Positions 1-5,419 of a stretch of DNA of 8,967 bases are shown one piece after another; position 1 is the stretch's first letter, and each line of letters begins with the position of its first letter. The notes below the pieces were generated by a model. It did no database searches. It was not told the DNA's origin and saw only the letters and a program-made list of their open reading frames with translations. Made by a program: the position numbers and the translations under genes. Location of the stretch: contig CAIVBX010000069.1 of assembly GCA_903904275.1 (NCBI GenBank), forward strand, positions 1 through 8,967. The letters run 5' to 3'. This stretch comes from an uncultured Pseudomonadota bacterium. Its GTDB lineage: Bacteria > Pseudomonadota > Gammaproteobacteria > Methylococcales > Methylomonadaceae.

Positions 1-779
1 CTGGTGACCAAATTTCACTCCGTGAAGATGATATTTTGACATGGATAGATGAATCGAATGATTCAAGTGTTACGCATACGAAAGAAACGCTTCATACGTT
101 GACTTCAAACACTGATGGAACACAAACTGAAGTTTATTCGACGAATGAAGATGGTCAAGTAACCTCATTAACCTATTCGTATAACAACACGGGAGCAATT
201 GTGAGCTTGATTGAGCTTCAAGCCGATGGTTCGCAAACAGAAACCTACACCACCGATGACAATAATGGTCATCAAGCGACAACTATTTATGAATACAATG
301 CAAATGGTGAGCAAATTTCACTCAGAGAAGATGATGTTTTAACTTGGGTAGATAATTCAAATGTGACACATTTTAAAGAAACTCTCCATACACTGGTAAC
401 AAATACAAATGGAACAAAAAGCGAAGTCTATTTTAGCAATGAGGATGGTGTTATCACTACTGTCCAATATGAAGACGTTATACAAACTAACACAACACCA
501 TTTGATGCTAACGTTGCCGATGTTAGCTTTAACATTATTGAAAGTAATAACAACTATGTCTTCAATATCGAAAATTTCGGCGTAGGTGATAATTTATTCT
601 TCTCAAATAATGCAATCACACCAACAATCAGTAATTTAAATACTACTGATAATGAAGTAGATGTTATTTACACAGATGGTGCAATCCAGACAACAATCCA
701 TTTAACAGGAATTTCGCCAATGCAAGATGCTAGCATTTCTGATTACGATACGTTCTTAACTACTTTTTCACCAAGCTGA
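1..779 (+). CDS. C-terminal part of a repeat-containing T1SS-like secreted protein (5' end outside window)
   Basis: The frame is open from the left edge (first full codon at 3) to a TGA at 777-779, so this is the last 258 residues of a longer protein. The TTG at 36 is internal and not a start, because the residues before it belong to the repeat. Two copies of a unit beginning G-D/E-Q-I-S-L-R-E-D-D start at nt 3 and nt 306. Inside them are smaller YD-like units of the form DGTxTExY...DG...YxYNxxG. From nt 492 a roughly 95-residue beta-rich domain (TTPF to the end) follows, with the core F-N-I-x-N-F-G-V-G-D and H-L-T-G-I-S. This domain recurs at the end of the 3534-5360 protein. No RTX nonapeptides are visible. 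By analogy with other T1SS substrates the C-terminus may carry the secretion signal; that is inference. The substrate or surface role is unknown. Confidence 0.75.
   Translation, partial: GDQISLREDDILTWIDESNDSSVTHTKETLHTLTSNTDGTQTEVYSTNEDGQVTSLTYSYNNTGAIVSLIELQADGSQTETYTTDDNNGHQATTIYEYNANGEQISLREDDVLTWVDNSNVTHFKETLHTLVTNTNGTKSEVYFSNEDGVITTVQYEDVIQTNTTPFDANVADVSFNIIESNNNYVFNIENFGVGDNLFFSNNAITPTISNLNTTDNEVDVIYTDGAIQTTIHLTGISPMQDASISDYDTFLTTFSPS
3..467 (+). repeat. Coding tandem repeat, 303-nt period, with embedded YD-like units
   Basis: The segment starting at nt 3 (encoding GDQISLREDDILTW) recurs at nt 306 (GEQISLREDDVLTW), an offset of exactly 303 nt or 101 codons. Similarity continues through K-E-T-L-H-T-L and the N-G-T-x-S/T-E-V-Y segment. 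The second copy is three residues shorter after the W-I/V-D. A shorter motif, about 36 residues (DGTxTExYxxNxDGxxxSxxYxYNxxGxxxSxxE), occurs three times here and twice more in the 3534-5360 protein. Copy 1 is cut at the window edge, so the array may extend further left. Confidence 0.8.
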
Positions 780-800
780 TTTGTAGTAACTTCTAAAAAG

Positions 801-854
801 TGTGGCATATCGCGCATTTATTTTAAAATATGCGGTATATCAAACATATTTTTT
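801..854 (+). repeat. Imperfect direct repeat with 30-bp period upstream of the 1030 gene
   Basis: TGTGGCATATC at 801-811 and TGCGGTATATC at 831-841 differ only by two C/T transitions. Similarity continues downstream through CATxTxTTTT, giving 17 matches in 24 positions (801-824 against 831-854). The starts are exactly 30 bp apart, near three helical turns, so both copies face the same side of the DNA. This suits a pair of activator or repressor sites. They lie about 120-160 bp upstream of the start predicted from the sigma-54-like element at 934-950. Function is inferred. Confidence 0.5.
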
Positions 855-933
855 ACAAGTCACCATTTTGAGTGAAAACGAGAAATATGATATTTATCTT
901 TTTTTTCAAAAAGTTAAATAAATAGAGGTGATC

Positions 934-950
934 TTGGCGTACATTCTGCT
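934..950 (+). promoter_or_regulatory. Candidate sigma-54 (RpoN) promoter for the 1030 gene
   Basis: The sequence reads TTGGC-N8-TGCT. The -24 GG (936-937) and the -12 GC (948-949) are 12 nt apart, start to start, as in the sigma-54 consensus TTGGCACG-N4-TTGCW. The TTGGC block and the TGCT block match; the CACG tail of the -24 box and the first T of the -12 box do not. Transcription would begin near 961, leaving a leader of about 70 nt before the ATG at 1030. No comparably good sigma-70 -35/-10 pair was found in 780-1029. The upstream direct repeat sits where an enhancer-binding activator would bind. Confidence 0.45.
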
Positions 951-1019
951 CTTAATCTAATGACATTCTATGTTTTTAAAATTTATTAACTTTCAACCAA
1001 CCACCAATCCTTTAAATTT

Positions 1020-1025
1020 TGGAGA
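1020..1025 (+). promoter_or_regulatory. Ribosome binding site that sets the 1030 start
   Basis: TGGAGA, containing the GGAG core at 1021-1024, lies five bases before the ATG at 1030. It selects that start over the in-frame ATG at 970, which has no such site and would place 20 non-signal-like residues before a standard signal peptide. Confidence 0.8.
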
Positions 1026-1029
1026 AAAT

Positions 1030-2064
1030 ATGAACACATTTAAACTCTTAACGCTTTGCTCATCTGTTGCTTTAGCGTTATTAGGTACAACACAAATCGC
1101 ACACGCGCATGCTGGTTTTAAAGATGCTATTACTGAAGGTACAGTTGCAACATGGAATGCAGTTAAAATTGGTCATGGTTGCGCGTCAAACGTAATACCT
1201 GAAGGTTCAGCCACCGTTCAAAAAGACGTAATTGCAATTAGTGCTTTATTTCCAAATCCAAGTAATATCGCGGATGCTGTTTTTCGTGGCAGTAAAGGAA
1301 CTGTTACAACGACAGGTGCTGAAACACTACTTACCGATTTATCAGCACATTTAATTGGTTCAACCAGTGCAATTGCATCAACTATAGCAATTACACCTGT
1401 CACAACAGGCAATATGTTTGTTAATACGACGCATATTTTGGATAATTTAAATAAAGTTCGTGGTTTCCAAAGCTGGGCAGGTCCATCACCATTCAATGGT
1501 CCTGTTTTATTAGAAAGTCTCCTCAAATTCAGTCCTACTGATGGCACAACAACAACGACAGGTTTAGCTCCTTTTGGTATTAGTGCGATTAAATTTAATC
1601 CTGAATCTTGTGCGAAAAAATTAGTGATTCGTGTTGCGGTTGCTGATTGGTGTATGAGTGGTGCGAAAAACAACGCTAATCCTGCTAGAGTTGACGCTTG
1701 GATTGGTGCAAAAACAACTTTATTTAATGACGATTTAGTTATGCCAAATCAAGCTGGTGGCGCAATTTTTTGGGCAGGTCTTACTGTGAATCGTGATTTA
1801 GCATTGAATCCATTACCAGGTACAAAAGGTTTTAATCCTTTAAACATTGCAACAAATGGTGGTGTGATTGACCGTACTCAAGCTGGTTGGGCGACTGGTA
1901 TCACGGCAAGTCCAACATCAAACAAAATCACCTGTACTGATGCAACAGACTACGACACCATCTATATTGAACCAACAGCAGCTGATATTGATGCGTACTT
2001 GCCAATTCCAAAAGCTAAATTCCCTAAAGGTTCAAATGGTGTTGTTTATTGGCCGACACACTAA
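1030..2064 (+). CDS. Secreted protein with predicted mature N-terminal His; weakly YcnI/DUF1775-like
   Basis: This encodes 344 residues. Residues 1-26 form a Sec signal peptide (basic start, hydrophobic core, A-H-A). Cleavage after A26 leaves a mature protein beginning H27-A-G-F. A G-H-G-C motif (48-51) and I-P-E-G (56-59) follow, which recall the HGC and IPEG elements of proteobacterial YcnI/DUF1775 proteins, whose N-terminal His binds copper. The remaining roughly 280 residues are not recognised. They contain C194, D206-W207-C208 and C302, so with C51 the mature protein has four Cys, enough for two disulphides. Overlapping A-x-A sites (24-26, 26-28) leave the cleavage point uncertain. The gene has its own candidate sigma-54 promoter and is followed by two stem-loops, so it may be monocistronic. 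Periplasmic or extracellular location is well supported; copper binding is inference. Confidence 0.7.
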   Translation: MNTFKLLTLCSSVALALLGTTQIAHAHAGFKDAITEGTVATWNAVKIGHGCASNVIPEGSATVQKDVIAISALFPNPSNIADAVFRGSKGTVTTTGAETLLTDLSAHLIGSTSAIASTIAITPVTTGNMFVNTTHILDNLNKVRGFQSWAGPSPFNGPVLLESLLKFSPTDGTTTTTGLAPFGISAIKFNPESCAKKLVIRVAVADWCMSGAKNNANPARVDAWIGAKTTLFNDDLVMPNQAGGAIFWAGLTVNRDLALNPLPGTKGFNPLNIATNGGVIDRTQAGWATGITASPTSNKITCTDATDYDTIYIEPTAADIDAYLPIPKAKFPKGSNGVVYWPTH

Positions 2065-2082
2065 GATTGATCTTTATTCAAA

Positions 2083-2121
2083 AGCACAATTTCATCTAGC
2101 ATAATCACATTTAATTGTGCT
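2083..2121. repeat. Inverted repeat 1 after the 1030 gene (9-bp perfect stem, 21-nt loop)
   Basis: AGCACAATT at 2083-2091 is the exact reverse complement of AATTGTGCT at 2113-2121. The loop is 21 nt and no T-run follows, so it is a poor intrinsic terminator by itself. It lies 18 nt after the stop of the 1030 gene and only 6 nt before a second, stronger inverted repeat. It could protect the mRNA 3' end, or act as a protein-binding site. Confidence 0.5.
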
Positions 2122-2127
2122 CTAAAT

Positions 2128-2177
2128 ATATCGGTACACCTGGGTTATTAAAATATATTCGTAAGGTGTACCGATAT
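2128..2177. terminator. Inverted repeat 2: 14-bp perfect stem with 22-nt loop, possible terminator or operator
   Basis: ATATCGGTACACCT (2128-2141) pairs perfectly with AGGTGTACCGATAT (2164-2177), and the right arm runs into TTTTC. The stem and short T-run suggest a transcription stop between the 1030 gene and the 2265 operon. The 22-nt AT-rich loop is long for an intrinsic terminator, so a dimeric regulator site or a small mobile palindrome is also possible. Confidence 0.5.
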
Positions 2178-2264
2178 TTTCAGTATTACTCACAAGAAAT
2201 TTAAACTATTTCACAAATACGAAATACCAAGAATTTGAAATTTGTATTTATTTTGGATGTCATT

Positions 2265-3083
2265 ATGAAAAAAATAGCACGAAAAATCGTTTTGCCATTT
2301 TTTGCTTTATTAGCAGGAGGATTGTCACAAATTGTTTTTAGCGCAGATTCAGGTACACAAAACTTAACAGCAGCAATTCATGCAACAGATTACTTTCAAA
2401 TTACTTGCTCGAAAAGTGATAACGTGTCAATCGGTGATACGGATCATTTAAATTTTCAAATTTTTGAAGCGAGTGACACTACACCACAAGCACCACAAGT
2501 TTTAAACTTAACACTAACAAAAGCCACATTAACTGCAAGTACATCAGGTATTGCTGCAAATACCAGTAATTATGCTAGTTTAAAAGGTGGCAATGGTGCT
2601 TATAAATTAAGCATTGATACGGTAGGAACAAATTTAACTTTAAAAAAACCGCAAACTTACAGTTTGCAATATCAATGTTTGAATGCAAGTGGTGGACAAA
2701 CGACTGGCTCATCTACATTAGCCAAGCAAAATACCCCATCACCAGTCAAAACGTTGGTCAATAAGGGGACCGTGAAATACCTCATAAACTGTGCAAAAAA
2801 TACGGATAATTTGAAGGTAACTTTATCGAATAAAACGACCGTGGCGGCAACAGGTTCAACTGTTACATCAACTGGCACGTTATCGGCGCAAGTAATTAGC
2901 GGAAACATTGCCAAAAATACAATTGGCAGCAATTTAAACGTTCAAAATGGCAATCGTGTTTATGAAGTTCTTGTAAGTAGCCCTACCAACGAAATTAAAA
3001 ATTACAATTTCAATTATTCTTGTTTGAATGCAAATAATGTTGAAACAAAAACATCTTCGTTAACCGTTTTACAAAACCAATAA
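2265..3083 (+). CDS. Secreted protein with two copies of an unnamed two-Cys domain
   Basis: This encodes 272 residues, with the start at 2265 (MKKIARK) chosen for its signal peptide. The 10-residue upstream extension from 2235 would spoil it. TTGGA seven bases upstream is a modest ribosome site. The signal peptide is residues 1-27 (FSA/DSG). Two homologous domains follow. Copy 1 is about 38-156, with T-D-Y-F-Q-I-T-C48, N-G-A-Y and Y-Q-C138-L-N-A. Copy 2 is about 168-272, with K-Y-L-I-N-C176, N-G-N-R-V-Y and Y-S-C253-L-N-A-N, ending V-L-Q-N-Q. The two Cys per domain probably form a disulphide in an all-beta fold. The domain recurs once in the next gene, 14 nt downstream, so the two are almost certainly co-transcribed. 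I do not recognise a named family, and the sequence supports no function beyond export. Confidence 0.7.
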   Translation: MKKIARKIVLPFFALLAGGLSQIVFSADSGTQNLTAAIHATDYFQITCSKSDNVSIGDTDHLNFQIFEASDTTPQAPQVLNLTLTKATLTASTSGIAANTSNYASLKGGNGAYKLSIDTVGTNLTLKKPQTYSLQYQCLNASGGQTTGSSTLAKQNTPSPVKTLVNKGTVKYLINCAKNTDNLKVTLSNKTTVAATGSTVTSTGTLSAQVISGNIAKNTIGSNLNVQNGNRVYEVLVSSPTNEIKNYNFNYSCLNANNVETKTSSLTVLQNQ

Positions 3084-3097
3084 AAGGATATAAAAAT

Positions 3098-3496
3098 ATG
3101 AAACATTTTCTTTTTTTGATATTAACGAGTATGTCATTTAATAGCTTTGCACATGATTATGGCAGTCAATTAGGCAATGATATTTCGTCAACGGATTATC
3201 TTTATATTTCTTGTGATGACTTAACAGATAAAGTTCACCTCGAAATTAGCAGTGGTACATCAGTCAGCGCACCTGTCGTTAGCGCACAAATTTTTAAAAA
3301 TTCTAAAGCCGTTAATATCATTACAAAAGGCGCGACTGGGACAAACACAGTTAATTTTCAAAGTGGTGGTGGTGCTTATATGATGACAATAAATAAAAAT
3401 GCACTAGGCGTTGTTAACTATGCTCTTGTGTATCATTGCGAGGATGCAAATGGCAATCACACTGAAACAGGCTTAGATGTATTGCAAGAGCAATAA
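3098..3496 (+). CDS. Small secreted protein with one copy of the same two-Cys domain; predicted His N-terminus
   Basis: This encodes 132 residues. AAGGA directly after the previous stop (3084-3088) is the ribosome site. The signal peptide is residues 1-18 (S-F-A), leaving a mature protein beginning H19-D-Y-G. One domain follows, about residues 31-132: S-T-D-Y-L-Y-I-S-C39, G-G-G-A-Y-M-M-T-I, Y-H-C114-E-D-A-N-G, ending V-L-Q-E-Q. This aligns with both halves of the preceding protein, whose end is V-L-Q-N-Q. The domain is the whole mature protein, which suggests it folds and works alone. Additional His at 47, 113 and 121 could add metal ligands; that is speculation. It is probably the second gene of an operon starting at 2265, with the Ig-domain gene 37 nt downstream possibly third. 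Confidence 0.7.
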   Translation: MKHFLFLILTSMSFNSFAHDYGSQLGNDISSTDYLYISCDDLTDKVHLEISSGTSVSAPVVSAQIFKNSKAVNIITKGATGTNTVNFQSGGGAYMMTINKNALGVVNYALVYHCEDANGNHTETGLDVLQEQ

Positions 3497-3533
3497 ATAA
3501 AAATAGTTATTTCCTAATTATATAAATCCCTAT

Positions 3534-5360
3534 ATGACAACTAAAGCCATCCCTGTAGACATACTTCCACCGATTACAATAAAAATAATTCCTGCAGATA
3601 ATGCAAATTCTGTCGCGTCAAATTCAAATTTCAGTATTACATTCAGCGAAAAAATTAAAGTGGGAACTGGCAATATTACCCTTATTAGCGATAACGGAAA
3701 CGATAGCCGCACTATTTCAATTACCGATAAACAAGTCAAAATTTCTGGTAATAAACTGATATTAAATCCAACTTTTGATTTGAATGTTGGTAGTACCTAT
3801 ACAGTGCATTTTGATGCTGGAACAATTAAGGATTTCGCCCCCGTTCCTAATTTTGCAGACGCAATTGATTTTACGTTCGCAACCAAAAATACGGGGGATA
3901 AACAAGCTCCAATTTTGCAAAACAATGTGGGACATGGAACTATTAGCGACGGTTTGCAACTCACTTTCCAAGAAAATGTCAAAATTGGCAAAGGCAACTT
4001 TACGTTGAGTGATGGTACCAATAAAACTGTTATTTCTGTGAATGATCCACAAGTGTCTATTCAAAATAATGTATTGACCATTCATCCAACCAATCTCAAT
4101 CCTGAAAAAACCTATACCTTAATTGCGCCAAAAGGCATTATAACGGACTTAGCAGGTAATAAATTTGTGGGATTAACGACTAAAACACTTTTCAAATTTG
4201 ATACACACGATATAACAGCACCGACTATTATTATTACAAATGACAAAATAACGACAACAAACAGTGCGATTACTTACACCTTCACTCTGAATGAAGCGAG
4301 TACCAATTTTAGTAGTGATGACATTACCATTTCAGGTGGCACAAAAGGCATATTTACCGCCCTGAGTTCGACCATTTACAACTTGGTTGTCACGCCTGCA
4401 GCAAATTCTATGGCACCTGTAATTGTCGATGTCGCAACGGGAAAATTTACCGATGCCGCAGGCAATAACAACATCGCAGCAGTGCAAAATAGTCAAGCGA
4501 TAGACACGATTTCCCCAAGTATTACATTAAGTAGCAATATAAATAATGTCGCAACGGATGGAACAGCTATTATTAGTGCCACATTTAGCGAAACACCGTT
4601 AGGATTTACTATCAATGATTTTGTTTCTCAAAATGGAAGTTTTTCTAATTTTTCCACAATTGATAGCACGCATTATTCCGTTATTTTTACACCAAACACA
4701 ACAGCTTTAAGCACAGTCGATTCAAACATAACAGTTGCGGCTGGAAGTTATACAGATGCCATGGGAAATCTTGGTGCGGCTGGCATAAAACCTGTTTTAA
4801 CAATAACGCCAGCAGAATATACGACTTCAACCAATGCTAATGGCACAACTGAAACTTATATTTTCAATCAAGACGGTCATCAAATCGTGTCTGTTTACAA
4901 TTATGACGTAACAAATAACCTCATAAGCAGCATTGAGAAAGACACTTGGACGGGTCACACATCTCAAACTAACTATTCCCTTACAAAAAACGCTGATGGC
5001 ACAAAAACTGAGCTTTATACTTTTAACAATGATGGCACTGTAACTTCAACTCAATATGAAGAAGTCACAAAAACTAAATCAAACACAACACCTTTTAATG
5101 CAAGTGTTACAGATGTCAATTTTACAATTGTTGAAAATAGTAGTTACACATTTAACATTGCTAATTGGGGGATTGGAGATAGCTTATTATTTTTAAATGA
5201 TGCAATTACTCCGACAATTAGTAACACAAGCACAATGGACAATGTAGTTGATGTGATTTACTCAGATGGCAATATCATTACAACAATTCATTTAACAGGG
5301 ATTTCACAAGATGCAAGCATCACAAATTATGATACTTTCTTGCAGGCTTTTTCGTTGTAA
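3534..5360 (+). CDS. Ig-like (Big_5/Big_12-type) repeat protein, probable T1SS-exported surface protein
   Basis: This encodes 608 residues with no signal peptide: the first Ig-like domain starts almost at the N-terminus. Domain 1 (about 12-118) and domain 2 (about 122-225) look like SbsA/Big_5 domains, with I-x-F-S/Q-E-x-V/I-K-x-G-x-G-N and Y-T-V/L...G-x-I-x-D. Domain 3 (226-323) and domain 4 (324-422) look like Big_12 domains, with A-x-G-K/S-F/Y-T-D-A-A/M-G-N near their ends. Residues 423-517 hold two YD-like units. Residues 518-608 are the domain shared with the gene ending at 779. This layout fits adhesin-like T1SS substrates, but no transporter genes are present here. No clear Shine-Dalgarno precedes the ATG at 3534, and an in-frame stop at 3504 rules out a longer start. 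It follows the small secreted genes by 37 nt with no terminator seen between. Confidence 0.75.
   Translation: MTTKAIPVDILPPITIKIIPADNANSVASNSNFSITFSEKIKVGTGNITLISDNGNDSRTISITDKQVKISGNKLILNPTFDLNVGSTYTVHFDAGTIKDFAPVPNFADAIDFTFATKNTGDKQAPILQNNVGHGTISDGLQLTFQENVKIGKGNFTLSDGTNKTVISVNDPQVSIQNNVLTIHPTNLNPEKTYTLIAPKGIITDLAGNKFVGLTTKTLFKFDTHDITAPTIIITNDKITTTNSAITYTFTLNEASTNFSSDDITISGGTKGIFTALSSTIYNLVVTPAANSMAPVIVDVATGKFTDAAGNNNIAAVQNSQAIDTISPSITLSSNINNVATDGTAIISATFSETPLGFTINDFVSQNGSFSNFSTIDSTHYSVIFTPNTTALSTVDSNITVAAGSYTDAMGNLGAAGIKPVLTITPAEYTTSTNANGTTETYIFNQDGHQIVSVYNYDVTNNLISSIEKDTWTGHTSQTNYSLTKNADGTKTELYTFNNDGTVTSTQYEEVTKTKSNTTPFNASVTDVNFTIVENSSYTFNIANWGIGDSLLFLNDAITPTISNTSTMDNVVDVIYSDGNIITTIHLTGISQDASITNYDTFLQAFSL
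5085..5357 (+). repeat. Paralogous C-terminal domain shared with nt 492-776
   Basis: The last 91 residues (from TTPF) align with the last 95 residues of the gene ending at 779. By my hand alignment about two thirds of positions are identical, including A-I-T-P-T-I-S-N, T-T-I-H-L-T-G-I-S, Q-D-A-S-I and Y-D-T-F-L. The similarity even includes TTTGTAG immediately after both stop codons (780-786 and 5361-5367). The two genes therefore arose by duplication or recombination of their 3' ends. Confidence 0.8.
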
Positions 5361-5376
5361 TTTGTAGATTGAAAAA

Positions 5377-5407
5377 CTGTAATCTCAATTTATTCTTGAG
5401 ATTACAG
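5377..5407. terminator. Bidirectional intrinsic terminator between convergent genes
   Basis: CTGTAATCTCAA (5377-5388) and TTGAGATTACAG (5396-5407) form a perfect 12-bp stem with a 7-nt loop. On the minus strand the stem is followed by TTTTTC, a proper T-run for the flgT-like transcript. On the plus strand it is followed by CTTTG, which is weaker. It starts 17 nt after the stop at 5360 and ends 13 nt before the minus-strand stop at 5420. Confidence 0.85.
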
Positions 5408-5419
5408 CTTTGAAAGACG

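Noticed and set aside
814..834. Possible hairpin CGCAT...ATGCG after the first gene as its terminator
   Set aside because: Only five base pairs hold, the interior has mismatches and no T-run follows at the right place; the direct-repeat reading explains the region better.
838..850. IHF-like site TATCAA-N4-ATT between the direct repeat and the sigma-54-like promoter
   Set aside because: IHF would fit a sigma-54 promoter, but the TTR half is mismatched and the surroundings are so AT-rich that such partial matches are expected by chance.
970..1029. In-frame upstream ATG extending the 1030 gene by 20 residues
   Set aside because: The added residues precede a clean signal peptide, and the strong GGAG lies directly before the ATG at 1030. 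Translation from 970 would also begin only about 9 nt after the predicted sigma-54 transcription start.
1218..1673. Open frame of about 150 codons on the minus strand inside the 1030 gene
   Set aside because: It is antisense to a gene with a signal peptide and ribosome site, reads as a low-complexity Val/Leu/Ala chain with no recognisable domain, and has no promoter or ribosome site of its own.
1868..2104. Plus-strand frame overlapping the end of the 1030 gene
   Set aside because: It lies in another frame over the conserved C-terminus of that gene and runs into stem-loop 1; no ribosome site or domain.
2215..2250. Short inverted AAATAC / GTATTT upstream of the 2265 gene
   Set aside because: Six base pairs in very AT-rich DNA is not significant, and no promoter element could be anchored to it.
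3762..4085. Minus-strand open frames inside the Ig-domain gene
   Set aside because: They are shadows of a long gene with convincing domain repeats and have no start signals.
3534..5360. RTX calcium-binding nonapeptides in the Ig-domain protein
   Set aside because: Gly- and Asp-containing stretches occur, but none follow the GGxGxDxUx pattern; T1SS export is inferred only from domain type and lack of a signal peptide.
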